Shown here: one piece after another, positions 1 through 6,527 of the stretch
Layout: every line of letters begins with the position of its first letter
How positions within the stretch are numbered: position 1 is the stretch's first letter
Source: Burkholderiales bacterium
GTDB lineage: Bacteria > Pseudomonadota > Gammaproteobacteria > Burkholderiales > Burkholderiaceae
Length of the DNA stretch: 10,067 nt
NCBI GenBank assembly: GCA_947447845.1
Contig: CANFNO010000054.1
Location: 1-10,067 of the forward strand
Reading direction: 5' to 3'
Notes under the pieces: model-generated
Seen by the model: the letters and a program-made list of their open reading frames with translations, nothing else
What the model was told of the DNA's origin: nothing
Databases searched by the model: none
Made by a program: the position numbers and the translations under genes

Positions 1-1093
1 TGCGCGTGAGCATGGAGTACATGAACTGAGGGCCTTCAAGCTGATCGCAATAGCGCGCGCCGCACACCTCGAACCATTCCATGGCGTTCCAGGCGGCGTT
101 CTGCAGGCGCAGCACATCGACATTGCGCAGGGCCTGGTAACGCTCCAGCACCTCCGGGATGTGCTCGCGGTCTTCGCCCAGGGCCTGGAACTGGTTGGCC
201 AACTCGATCGCATCTTCAATGGCCAGTTTGGTGCCCGAGCCAATGGCAAAGTGCGCGGTGTGCACCGCGTCGCCCATCAGCACCACATGGCTGCGCCCGT
301 TGTACAGCGACCACTGTTCGCACTTCACGCGCTGAAAGTTGAGCCAGGCCGAGCCGCGCAGATGGCGCGCATTGGTCATCAGAGCGGCGCCCTGCAAGGT
401 GTTGGCAAAGAGCTTTTCGCAGAAGGCGATGGACGCCGCCTGATCGGCCTCATCCAGCCGGTGGGCCTGCCAGACATGCTCGGGGCACTCCACGATGAAC
501 GTGGTGGTGCTGTCATCAAATTTATAGATGTGCGCCTGAAACCAGCCGTGCTCGGTCTTCTCGAATGCAAAGGTAAAGGCGTCAAACAGCTTGTGCGTGC
601 CCAGCCAGATATAGCGGTTGGGGCGTACGGCGATATCGGGTTTGAATACCTCTTCGTAATGGGTGCGGATGCGCGAGTTGATGCCATCGCTGGCGATGAT
701 GAGGTCGGCATCCGGGTACTGCAGGTCCGACTCGGCATCGGTCTCGAACACCAGCTTCACGTCAAGTTGCTCGCAGCGTGCCTGCAGGATGTTGAGCAGC
801 TTCTTGCGCCCGATGCCGACAAAGCCGTGGCCACCCGAGCGGATGCGCTGGCCCTTGACTTCCAGCTCGATATCGTCCCAGTGGTTAAACGCCTGCTGGA
901 TCTCGGCAGCCGTCACCGGGTCATGCGCGCGCATGTTGTCCATCGTGGCGTCCGAGAAAACCACGCCCCAGCCGAAAGTGTCGTAAGGCTTGTTGCGCTC
1001 AACCACCGTCACGTCGTGCGCGGGGTTGCGCATCTTCATCAACAGGGCGAAATAAAGTCCCGCTGGACCGCCGCCTATGCACACAATCTTCAT
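1..1093 (-). CDS. Anthraniloyl-CoA monooxygenase / salicylyl-CoA 5-hydroxylase family flavoprotein, N-terminal part (truncated by window)
   Basis: The frame reads from ATG at 1093 leftward without a stop to the window edge, giving 364 residues. Visible flavoprotein monooxygenase motifs are GGGPAG (residues 7-12, FAD-binding Rossmann turn), the DG motif in ASDGINSR (136-137) and GDAVHTAHF (from 274, FAD ribityl contact). The stretches [25 protein letters not shown] and [16 protein letters not shown] are what I recognise from anthraniloyl-CoA monooxygenase and salicylyl-CoA 5-hydroxylase, which use NAD(P)H and O2 to hydroxylate an aromatic acyl-CoA in the cytoplasm. Full proteins of this family are about 780 residues, with an Old-Yellow-Enzyme-like C-terminal domain that would lie beyond the window. 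The start is preceded by a weak GGGGTG Shine-Dalgarno and follows a good promoter at 1139-1167. Anthraniloyl-CoA and salicylyl-CoA cannot be told apart here; a stand-alone hydroxylase without the second domain is also possible. Confidence 0.88.
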   Translation of the reverse strand, partial: MKIVCIGGGPAGLYFALLMKMRNPAHDVTVVERNKPYDTFGWGVVFSDATMDNMRAHDPVTAAEIQQAFNHWDDIELEVKGQRIRSGGHGFVGIGRKKLLNILQARCEQLDVKLVFETDAESDLQYPDADLIIASDGINSRIRTHYEEVFKPDIAVRPNRYIWLGTHKLFDAFTFAFEKTEHGWFQAHIYKFDDSTTTFIVECPEHVWQAHRLDEADQAASIAFCEKLFANTLQGAALMTNARHLRGSAWLNFQRVKCEQWSLYNGRSHVVLMGDAVHTAHFAIGSGTKLAIEDAIELANQFQALGEDREHIPEVLERYQALRNVDVLRLQNAAWNAMEWFEVCGARYCDQLEGPQFMYSMLTR

Positions 1094-1138
1094 CACGCAC
1101 CCCATTCAAAATGCCGGACCAAGCGCCGAATGGCATTT

Positions 1139-1167
1139 ACTTTAGTTGTAAACTATTTAGAAGTCAA
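1139..1167 (-). promoter_or_regulatory. Sigma70-like promoter of the acyl-CoA hydroxylase gene
   Basis: On the minus strand TTGACT (plus 1162-1167) is followed after exactly 17 bp by TAAAGT (plus 1139-1144). That is five of six consensus bases at -35 and four of six at -10, with ideal spacing. The leader to the ATG at 1093 would be roughly 40 nt. Assignment is by eye only. Confidence 0.55.
1143..1155. promoter_or_regulatory. Candidate operator: TAGTT-GTA-AACTA palindrome
   Basis: A perfect 5-3-5 inverted repeat, TAGTTGTAAACTA, lies over the spacer and the edge of the -10 box of the hydroxylase promoter, and about 40 bp upstream of the divergent hydrolase start. AT-rich palindromes of this type are typical targets of MarR-family repressors of aromatic-acid and aromatic acyl-CoA pathways. 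No MarR gene is in the window, so the regulator is inferred. A bound protein here could control both divergent genes. Confidence 0.45.
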
Positions 1168-1195
1168 TTAGAAATTTCCTTTAGAAAGCTTCCCT

Positions 1196-2059
1196 ATGCG
1201 CCCGCTGTACCGCACCTTTTCTGCCCAGGCCGAATTCGACGCCCAATACAACCCGTCCCTCGCCCTGAGCGACCCGGCTGCTCCCGGCAAGCACTTTGTG
1301 GCCACCGCCGAGCGCGCCCGCGCCGGGTTGCCTTGCACGCTCAACGTACCGTATGGCCCCACGCTGGAGGAGACGCTGGACATCTTCCCGGCTGCAGAGG
1401 CCAACGCGCCGGTGTTCGTGTTCATCCACGGGGGTTACTGGCGCGCCCTCTCCAGCAAGGAGTTCAGCGGTGTGGCGCTCGGCCTGCACGCGCGGGGCAT
1501 CACCACGGTGGTGATCAACTACGCCTTGTGCCCACGCGTGACGATTGACGAGATCGTGCGCCAGACCCGCGCGGCCTTGGCCTGGACGCTGCGCAATATC
1601 CAGCACTATGGCGGTGACCCGGCGCGAGTGGCGATTGGCGGTCACTCGGCGGGCGGCCACCTCACCGCCATGGCCTTGCAAACCGAGTGGGCAGAAGACT
1701 ACGGCCTGCCGCAAGACCCGTTTGTGGCGGCCATTCCGTTTAGCGGCCTGTTTGACATTGAGCCGCTGCGCTACAGCTACCTGCAACCGCAAATACAGCT
1801 GGATGACGGCATCGTGCGCCGCAATTCACCCGCCTTCACGGTGCGGTCCTGCAAGACGCCGATCTGGATTACCTGGGGTGGCGCCGAGAGCACCGAGTTT
1901 GCAAGGCAGTCCGAGCTCTACCACCAGGCTTGGGGCCAGGCGGGTAACGTGTCGGAATTGCGCGCCGTGCCAGGGGCCAACCACTTCACCGTGATTGCGG
2001 GCTTTGAAGATGCGAACAGCGAAGTGTGCGGTTGGCTGGCAGACAAATTGCGGGCTTGA
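1196..2059 (+). CDS. Alpha/beta hydrolase, arylformamidase (kynurenine formamidase)-like
   Basis: This is a 287-residue cytoplasmic alpha/beta hydrolase with no signal peptide. The oxyanion-hole motif HGGYW is at residues 78-82, the nucleophile elbow GHSAGG at 149-154 with Ser151, and a C-terminal His263 in PGANHFT. The catalytic acid is probably a glutamate in the GGAESTEF stretch (Glu231 or Glu234) where related proteins carry Asp or Glu. HGGxW is shared with the AFMID-type kynurenine formamidases and with other bacterial esterases and lipases of the BD-FAE-like group, so hydrolysis of an N-formyl or ester bond is likely but the substrate is not fixed. The ATG at 1196 has only a weak purine-rich stretch (AGAAAG) upstream. 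The gene is divergent from the aromatic acyl-CoA hydroxylase across a 102-bp control region, which suggests a role in the same aromatic pathway. It ends 21 bp from a convergent small gene. Confidence 0.85.
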   Translation: MRPLYRTFSAQAEFDAQYNPSLALSDPAAPGKHFVATAERARAGLPCTLNVPYGPTLEETLDIFPAAEANAPVFVFIHGGYWRALSSKEFSGVALGLHARGITTVVINYALCPRVTIDEIVRQTRAALAWTLRNIQHYGGDPARVAIGGHSAGGHLTAMALQTEWAEDYGLPQDPFVAAIPFSGLFDIEPLRYSYLQPQIQLDDGIVRRNSPAFTVRSCKTPIWITWGGAESTEFARQSELYHQAWGQAGNVSELRAVPGANHFTVIAGFEDANSEVCGWLADKLRA

Positions 2060-2080
2060 GTACCAGCGCTGACAAAACTA

Positions 2081-2266
2081 TTACCCCTCGGTCTGTTGAT
2101 GGCGCAGGCGTTGACAGTGGGCATCTGCAGCGGCTTGGTCATTGTGAATCGCGATCAGTACCGTGTTGGCATAGACGCCAAAGCGGCCACGGTCGATGGG
2201 AAGCACGCGCAAGCAAATATCTTCCGCCGGGAGGTCAAGCCCCAACGGGCCGTTGATCGTCTTCAT
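2081..2266 (-). CDS. Hypothetical small protein (61 aa)
   Basis: This 61-residue reading frame has an AGGGG Shine-Dalgarno (plus 2273-2277) 6 nt before its ATG. About 70% of its third codon positions are G or C, in line with the neighbouring genes. I do not recognise the family. The protein is soluble and mixed in charge, with a short hydrophobic stretch (residues about 31-40, VYANTVLIAI), an acidic/Ala-rich middle and a His/Gln-rich C-terminus. It has no signal peptide, no membrane segment and no cysteine pair typical of a zinc ribbon. It lies downstream of the hemerythrin gene on the same strand, but a terminator at 2348-2371 separates them, so it would need its own promoter or read-through; I found no convincing promoter in 2267-2347. 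It is convergent with the alpha/beta hydrolase. Confidence 0.5.
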   Translation of the reverse strand: MKTINGPLGLDLPAEDICLRVLPIDRGRFGVYANTVLIAIHNDQAAADAHCQRLRHQQTEG

Positions 2267-2347
2267 GTTGTTCCCCTAAGTTTTTTTTATCAGTTTGACA
2301 GACAAAGGGCGGGACGCCACACACTCTTTCATACGCAATTTGTAAAC

Positions 2348-2371
2348 AAAAAAAACCGTCACAAAGGACGG
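2348..2371 (-). terminator. Rho-independent terminator after the hemerythrin gene
   Basis: Read on the minus strand, CCGTC-CTTTGT-GACGG forms a 5-bp GC-rich stem with a 6-nt loop, followed directly by eight T residues (the A run at plus 2348-2355). It starts 5 nt after the TGA stop of the hemerythrin-domain gene, the classic position for an intrinsic terminator. Confidence 0.75.
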
Positions 2372-2376
2372 GATTT

Positions 2377-2994
2377 TCAACTTGGCAAGGAATTTCCCCA
2401 TCGGACGTAGAGCAGGTCAATGCGCGAGATGTGATCGGCAACCATTTTGGCGACTATTTCGACATAGGCCTTGACTGATTCAAGCTCAGCATCGCTATGC
2501 ATGGCCTCATTGCGCACGAAGTGGTATTTGTCCAAAAGCCGCTCATGCTGGGCTTGGTGTGCTGCCAGGTCGGGGTAGTGTTTGGCTTGCATGTGCTGTT
2601 CTTCGTGCAGGTGATGCAAATGCCAGCCTTTGATGAATTTGTCGATGTCAGCCAGTGCAGCCGCCAGATCCACCGCGCCGTATATGCGTTCAAGTTGCAG
2701 CATCAGTTGTTCATGCTCAAAATCCATCGCCGGAATGCCAGTGGGTACCGCCCGGAATTTGCGCTGTGTGTGCGTCGACGGCTCGTCCGGGCTCACCGGA
2801 TACTTGGCGCGGCGCCGCGGAACGGGCGACACCGCTTCAATAAAAGGATGGGAAGTTGTGTCAGCAAACTGCATATTCTGGTGTTCAGAAAGTCGCTGAA
2901 ACTCCCAAAGATCACCAGGAAAATCGCTTTCCTGCACATCCAACTCGAGCGGTGTGCCATCGGACCCATCAAGTTCAGACAGTTGCTTTTTCAT
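2377..2994 (-). CDS. Hemerythrin-domain protein with N-terminal extension
   Basis: The C-terminal half of this 205-residue protein is a hemerythrin four-helix bundle that should hold a di-iron O2-binding centre. The ligand pattern is complete (numbered from the start used here): His94 in DFEHEQL, His127 and Glu131 in HHLHEEQHM, His146 and His150 in AHQAQHE, and His188 with Asp193 in DHISRID. Such proteins bind O2 for sensing, storage or delivery, or handle iron or NO. The first 85 or so residues are polar, rich in Ser, Pro, Glu and Arg, and match nothing I recognise; single-domain bacteriohemerythrins are usually about 130-150 residues. The start is placed at 2994 because AGGAG lies 11 nt upstream; the frame could extend 10 codons to 3024, but that ATG has no Shine-Dalgarno. 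A promoter (3054-3082) and a terminator (2348-2371) make this a single-gene unit, not part of the racemase operon. Confidence 0.85.
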   Translation of the reverse strand: MKKQLSELDGSDGTPLELDVQESDFPGDLWEFQRLSEHQNMQFADTTSHPFIEAVSPVPRRRAKYPVSPDEPSTHTQRKFRAVPTGIPAMDFEHEQLMLQLERIYGAVDLAAALADIDKFIKGWHLHHLHEEQHMQAKHYPDLAAHQAQHERLLDKYHFVRNEAMHSDAELESVKAYVEIVAKMVADHISRIDLLYVRWGNSLPS

Positions 2995-3053
2995 TGATTG
3001 AGGCACTCCTGATTGCATTTTCAATCATCGCCAATATTGGTTCAAGTCTGCTC

Positions 3054-3082
3054 TTTCTAGCCAGCAGAAGCAGATTCGTCAA
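3054..3082 (-). promoter_or_regulatory. Sigma70-like promoter of the hemerythrin gene
   Basis: On the minus strand TTGACG (plus 3077-3082) and TAGAAA (plus 3054-3059) are separated by exactly 17 bp. The -35 box matches five of six and the -10 box four of six consensus bases. It lies between the racemase stop and the hemerythrin start, leaving a leader of about 50 nt. Confidence 0.5.
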
Positions 3083-3098
3083 ACCATTTTTCGCACTT

Positions 3099-3848
3099 TC
3101 ATTGACATTTTGCAAGCTTGGAAGTGGCCATCAACTCAGCCGACACACCGCTCCAGGCGAAGTCAAACACCTGAGCCGACTGCAGCGTTTCTTGCTGCGC
3201 ATGCTGCAGCGCGTGCGTCACGCCGGCCCACACGCTGTCGATCACTGGCACGGCAACGACCGGCTGAATCGTGGCCGCCATGCCGGCCAGTCCGGCACCG
3301 CCCAGAATCACCGAGTGCACGCCCCAGCGCCGCGCTGCCTCATTGCAGGCGCGGGCGAGCAGCACCTGCGCGGCCAGGGGATCGGCGGCGAGTTCGGCAC
3401 CGGTCTCGGTAACGGTGTGGATGCCAGCCAGTTGCTCGCCAAAACCCAGGCTATGCGCCAGGCGCTCCAGCATGGGTTTCCAGCGCTCGCCACCGGTGAC
3501 GATGGCGAATCGGCCCTTCGCCGCAGCCGCGACAAAGGAGGCCTCGGCCAAGCCGGTGACCGGGATCTGGCTGACCTGGCGCAGCGCCAACAAACCGGGG
3601 TCGCCAAAGCAACCGATCAGCACGGAATCAAAACGCTCCTGCCCCGGTGCAATGGCGGCAGCCCAGGCGTCCAGAGTGGCGTGTGCTGCGACGGCGTAGC
3701 TGGCCTCACAGGAAATGTACGGCGCACCGAAACGTACGGTGCGCGTGGTGACTTGCACTTGTGACCCGGCCACCGCCAGCGCATGGCTTTGCAAAAGTGC
3801 GCTGATGGCGGCTGAAGTATTGGGGTTGATTAGCAGCAAACGACGCAT
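3099..3848 (-). CDS. Asp/Glu/hydantoin racemase family protein
   Basis: This 249-residue cytoplasmic protein opens with RLLLINPNTS, the hallmark N-terminus of the Asp/Glu/hydantoin racemase superfamily, whose members move a proton at a carbon next to a carbonyl with two opposed cysteines. The first cysteine is present (Cys80 in LIGCFGDPG). At the second site the usual GCAGM reads GGAGL (residues 183-187), so Gly184 stands where the second catalytic Cys is expected. A true two-cysteine racemase mechanism is therefore doubtful; a one-base reaction (isomerase, decarboxylase or lyase, as in other members of the superfamily) is possible. Length is normal for hydantoin or allantoin racemases. The start lies 3 bp after the stop of the GntR regulator, making it the last gene of the transporter operon. 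Its neighbours suggest that it acts on the imported compound or its breakdown product. Confidence 0.85.
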   Translation of the reverse strand: MRRLLLINPNTSAAISALLQSHALAVAGSQVQVTTRTVRFGAPYISCEASYAVAAHATLDAWAAAIAPGQERFDSVLIGCFGDPGLLALRQVSQIPVTGLAEASFVAAAAKGRFAIVTGGERWKPMLERLAHSLGFGEQLAGIHTVTETGAELAADPLAAQVLLARACNEAARRWGVHSVILGGAGLAGMAATIQPVVAVPVIDSVWAGVTHALQHAQQETLQSAQVFDFAWSGVSAELMATSKLAKCQ

Positions 3849-3851
3849 CGC

Positions 3852-4571
3852 TCAAGCCTCCGCAGTACGGGCTGGCTCGGAACCAAACAGCGACAGGAGA
3901 TCAGGAGCCTCGTCATCGGCCTGGTTGAATTGCAGCTGCGATTCGAGTTGTGCCAGATGCGCCTGCATCAGGCGAGCAGCTTCCCTCGCATCGCGCAGGC
4001 GAATCGCATCCAGCAGGGCGCGGTGTTCCTGGCAACCGCAGCGGCTGGCTTCAGACTGCGGCTGCATATTCGTGCCGTAGGTCATCAAGATCAGCGAGGT
4101 GCGCGACACCAGTTCGCGCAGGATACGCCCCAGGGTCTGGTGCTGCGCCGCGTTGGCAATATGCAAGTGAAAATCGCCGGACAGACGAATGGCGCGGCGC
4201 ATGTCGCCAACGCTGCGTGCCTCTTCCTCTTGTGCGATGCACTGCGACAGCACGGCGATGTCGTCGGAATTGGCCTGCGCGATGAAGCAGGAAATCAGGG
4301 TTGGCTCGATCATGCGCCGGACCTCAAAAACCTCGCGCGCCTCGGCTTGTGTGGGTTGTGCCACGGTGGCGCCCCGGTTGGGCGTGAGGGTAACGATCTG
4401 CTCGTTGGCCAGACGTACCAGCACCGGGCGGATGCGCGTGCGCGATACGCCAAAGGCCGTAGCCAATCGGTCCTCAACCAGCTTGGTACCGGGTGGCAGG
4501 CGGTGGTCGAGAATGGTCTCGACCATGCGTTCGTAGATATCGTTTTCTGTCAGCAGGATCGGTTCGCTCAT
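3852..4571 (-). CDS. GntR-family transcriptional regulator, FCD (FadR) subfamily
   Basis: This is a 239-residue DNA-binding regulator. An N-terminal winged helix-turn-helix spans about residues 8-75, with LPPGTKLVEDRLATAFGVSRTRIRPVL as the GntR signature and VTLTPNRGATV as the wing. A helical FCD ligand-binding domain follows (about 80-215). Three of the usual metal-site histidines are visible (His135, His183, His205), while the Asp normally four residues before the first of them is Ser131. The C-terminal tail of about 25 residues is acidic and low in structure. The start at 4571 is chosen because it overlaps the stop of the upstream permease gene as ATGA, giving translational coupling; a longer frame to 4640 lies inside that permease gene. 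It most likely represses its own operon and the divergent one through the TGTATACA-type sites at 9051-9141, with a pathway compound as inducer. Confidence 0.88.
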   Translation of the reverse strand: MSEPILLTENDIYERMVETILDHRLPPGTKLVEDRLATAFGVSRTRIRPVLVRLANEQIVTLTPNRGATVAQPTQAEAREVFEVRRMIEPTLISCFIAQANSDDIAVLSQCIAQEEEARSVGDMRRAIRLSGDFHLHIANAAQHQTLGRILRELVSRTSLILMTYGTNMQPQSEASRCGCQEHRALLDAIRLRDAREAARLMQAHLAQLESQLQFNQADDEAPDLLSLFGSEPARTAEA

Positions 4572-5452
4572 GGCGCGCGCTGCGCTTTCTGGCGTTTGCC
4601 CAGCAGCATGGACAGGCCCACGGCAAGACCCATGACGCAAAAGGACACCACCATGGTGACCGTGCCCAGGGCATAGATGGATGGCGTGGTGACCGTGGTA
4701 GTCAGACCCTGCAGTTCCAACGGCAAAGTGTTCACGTCGCCAATGGCCTGCGAGGTGCGGGCTATCTCGTCCCAGCTGAGCGTGAAGCCGAACATGCCGA
4801 TGCCCACCACGGAGGGCGCAATCAGTGGCAGCACGACGTGTCTAAAACTCTGCCACGGTGTGGCGCCCAGGTCACGCGCAGCCTCTTCGTAAGCCGGGTT
4901 GAAGCGGTTGAAGATGGCAAACATGATCAGCAGGCCAAAGGGCAGCGTCCAGGTCAGGTGTGCGCCCAGAGCAGAGGTGTAGATACCCAAAGCCGTGCCG
5001 TAGTTGTCCAGCGTACTTTGCATGCCCCAGGCCTCCAGCACCTTCTTGATGCCGGTATCAAGCAGGCGGAACTCCAGTCCGATACCCAGCGACACGATGA
5101 TGGACGGCATGATCAGGCTGGCCACCACCACAAAGAACAGCACACTGCCGCCGGTGAGCTTCTTGCGAAAGGCCAGTCCAGCCAGCACCGAGAAGACGAC
5201 GGTGAAAGCCATCACCGTCAGGCCCAGGCCGAGCGATCGCCACAACGCCGAGCCGATATCCACCGAGCCCAAGCCATCGGCCAGTTTGTGAAACCAGTGC
5301 GTGGACCAGCCACGCATCGGAAACGTCAGTCCGCCCTCGGGCCCCTGAAAACTCAGCACCACGATGACCAGCATGGGGCCGTAGAGAAATAGCACGTACG
5401 CGGCGAAGAAGATCGCTAGAAGCCAGAAACCTGGGGCGCGTTTTTCTTTCAT
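4568..5452 (-). CDS. ABC transporter permease, PotC-like
   Basis: This 294-residue inner-membrane permease has about six hydrophobic segments: residues 9-35, 72-95, 102-126, 158-180, 210-228 and 258-284. The cytoplasmic EAA loop, which docks on the ATPase, is YEEAARDLGATPWQSFRHVVLPLI (from residue 188; long form of the BPD_transp_1 family). Together with the preceding permease it forms the heterodimeric channel of a polyamine/opine-type importer. The start is set at 5452, where MKEKRAPGFW gives a normal cytoplasmic N-terminus; the same frame stays open to 5563 but that stretch is the palindromic intergenic element and the end of the other permease gene. A weak AGGGCGGG lies upstream of the ATG. 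The stop overlaps the next gene (regulator) as ATGA. Confidence 0.9.
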   Translation of the reverse strand: MKEKRAPGFWLLAIFFAAYVLFLYGPMLVIVVLSFQGPEGGLTFPMRGWSTHWFHKLADGLGSVDIGSALWRSLGLGLTVMAFTVVFSVLAGLAFRKKLTGGSVLFFVVVASLIMPSIIVSLGIGLEFRLLDTGIKKVLEAWGMQSTLDNYGTALGIYTSALGAHLTWTLPFGLLIMFAIFNRFNPAYEEAARDLGATPWQSFRHVVLPLIAPSVVGIGMFGFTLSWDEIARTSQAIGDVNTLPLELQGLTTTVTTPSIYALGTVTMVVSFCVMGLAVGLSMLLGKRQKAQRAP

Positions 5453-5455
5453 GAC

Positions 5456-5530
5456 AATGCCCGCCCTGCAGCCCGAAGGGCATTGAGCGCCCCTTCTGGG
5501 GGCAGCGATTGACACGAAGTGCAGAGCGTG
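5456..5530. repeat. Palindromic intergenic element between the two permease genes
   Basis: The 88-bp gap between the permease genes holds several inverted repeats: AATGCCC/GGGCATT (5456-5462 and 5478-5484), inside it GCCC-GAA-GGGC (5471-5481), and GCCCC/GGGGC (5489-5493 and 5499-5503). The minus-strand reading, with CCCCCACGCTCTGCACTTCG followed by a C-run/G-run hairpin, resembles a dispersed extragenic repeat that I remember from Comamonadaceae genomes; this is from memory, not from a search. No T-tract follows the hairpins, so it is not an obvious terminator. It may affect mRNA stability or ribosome entry at the downstream permease. Confidence 0.55.
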
Positions 5531-5540
5531 GGGGCCATGT

Positions 5541-6452
5541 TCAGAGTTCCTTGCGGATATCAACCATCCGGGTTAGGGCCCAGATGATCATCAGCACCAC
5601 GGCCAGCAGGATGACCGCATTGGCCGCCGCCAGTGGGAACTGAAGATAAGAGGTCTGCACCTGAATGATCTTGCCGACCGAGGCAATCTGCTGCCCACCC
5701 ATGACACCAATGGTGACGAAGTCGCCCATAACGATCGTGATGACAAAGATCGAGCCGATGATGATGCCGGTGCGGCACAGCGGCACGATGACATTCCACA
5801 GCGTCTGCCAGGCGCTGGCACCGCTGTCAGCAGCGGCTTCGAGCAGGCTGCGGTCGATGCGCATCATCGAGTTGAAGATGGGCACGATCATGAAGGTGGT
5901 GAACAGGTGCACAAAGGCCAACGTCACCGAGAAGCTGGAAAACAACAACCACTCCACCGGCTGATCGACCGCACCCAGGCGCACCAGCACATCATTGACC
6001 AAGCCATTGCGACCCAGGAGCGGCACCCATGCAATCATGCGGATCACGTTGGACGTCCAGAACGGAATCGTGCACAGCACAAACAGCACTACCTGCACAC
6101 CGCTGGAGCGCACGTGGAAGGCCAGGAAATAGGAAACCGCAAAGCCGATCACCAGCGTCAAAAACCACACCAGCACGCTGAACTTGAGCGTGGACAAATA
6201 GGTCTTGAAGGTGACGCACATGTCATCACCCGACAGGCAACCGTCAAACACTGCGATGTAGTTCTTGAAACTAAAGTCCGGCTGCATTTCGTACTGGTTG
6301 TAGTCCCAGAAACTAACCATCAGCACCAGCGCTAGCGGCAACAGAAAGAACAGCGCAAAAACAGTCGTCAAAGGCAAAGCCTGCCACCAGGCCGCAATGC
6401 TGCGGCCCGGTGCGGAACCGGATGGTGGCAATGAAGATGCAGGTGCGCTCAT
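5541..6452 (-). CDS. ABC transporter permease, PotB-like
   Basis: This 303-residue inner-membrane permease has about six membrane segments: residues 27-48, 91-112, 119-141, 168-195, 226-248 and 275-294. After the second of the paired segments comes the EAA loop LLEAAADSGASAWQTLWNVIVPL (from residue 203), where the ATPase binds; the conserved Gly is at 211. A large periplasmic loop (about 50-85) contains two cysteines (72 and 79) that could form a disulfide. It is the first of the two permeases, in the usual potA-potD-potB-potC-like set. The ATG at 6452 has only a weak GGAT upstream. It lies 171 bp after the binding-protein gene, across a palindromic element, so it may be translated less than that gene. 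Confidence 0.9.
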   Translation of the reverse strand: MSAPASSLPPSGSAPGRSIAAWWQALPLTTVFALFFLLPLALVLMVSFWDYNQYEMQPDFSFKNYIAVFDGCLSGDDMCVTFKTYLSTLKFSVLVWFLTLVIGFAVSYFLAFHVRSSGVQVVLFVLCTIPFWTSNVIRMIAWVPLLGRNGLVNDVLVRLGAVDQPVEWLLFSSFSVTLAFVHLFTTFMIVPIFNSMMRIDRSLLEAAADSGASAWQTLWNVIVPLCRTGIIIGSIFVITIVMGDFVTIGVMGGQQIASVGKIIQVQTSYLQFPLAAANAVILLAVVLMIIWALTRMVDIRKEL

Positions 6453-6527
6453 ATAGATCCGCTAGTAAAAAGATACGTACCGAGCCCCGTGCCCGCCCAG
6501 GGCGAGCAAAGCAAAACCCCATCCAGA

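Noticed and set aside
161..1171. Long open frame on the plus strand (336 codons)
   Set aside because: It is antisense to the flavoprotein hydroxylase, whose minus-strand reading shows clear FAD motifs; GC-rich genes often leave such mirror frames.
1181..1792. Minus-strand frame of 203 codons inside the alpha/beta hydrolase
   Set aside because: The plus-strand reading has HGGYW and GHSAGG and a full hydrolase fold; the minus frame has no recognisable motif.
2281..2288. Run of eight T on the plus strand as a terminator of the alpha/beta hydrolase gene
   Set aside because: No GC-rich stem directly precedes it; the nearest inverted repeat (CAACGGGCCGTTG, 2243-2255) is too far away and lies inside the small gene.
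3044..3076. TCTGCT/AGCAGA inverted repeat as terminator of the racemase operon
   Set aside because: The loop is 16 nt and no T-tract follows on the minus strand; the region fits a hemerythrin promoter better.
4572..4640. Longer N-terminus of the GntR regulator
   Set aside because: The extra 23 residues lie inside the end of the permease gene and precede the normal GntR start; the ATGA overlap at 4571 explains the start better.
3930..5392. Plus-strand frames (3930-4676 and 4493-5392) opposite the regulator and permease
   Set aside because: Both are rich in Gln/His/Arg and lie antisense to genes with clear wHTH and EAA motifs.
5453..5563. Longer N-terminus of the PotC-like permease
   Set aside because: The extra 37 residues are encoded by the palindromic intergenic element and the end of the other permease gene, and look nothing like a permease N-terminus.
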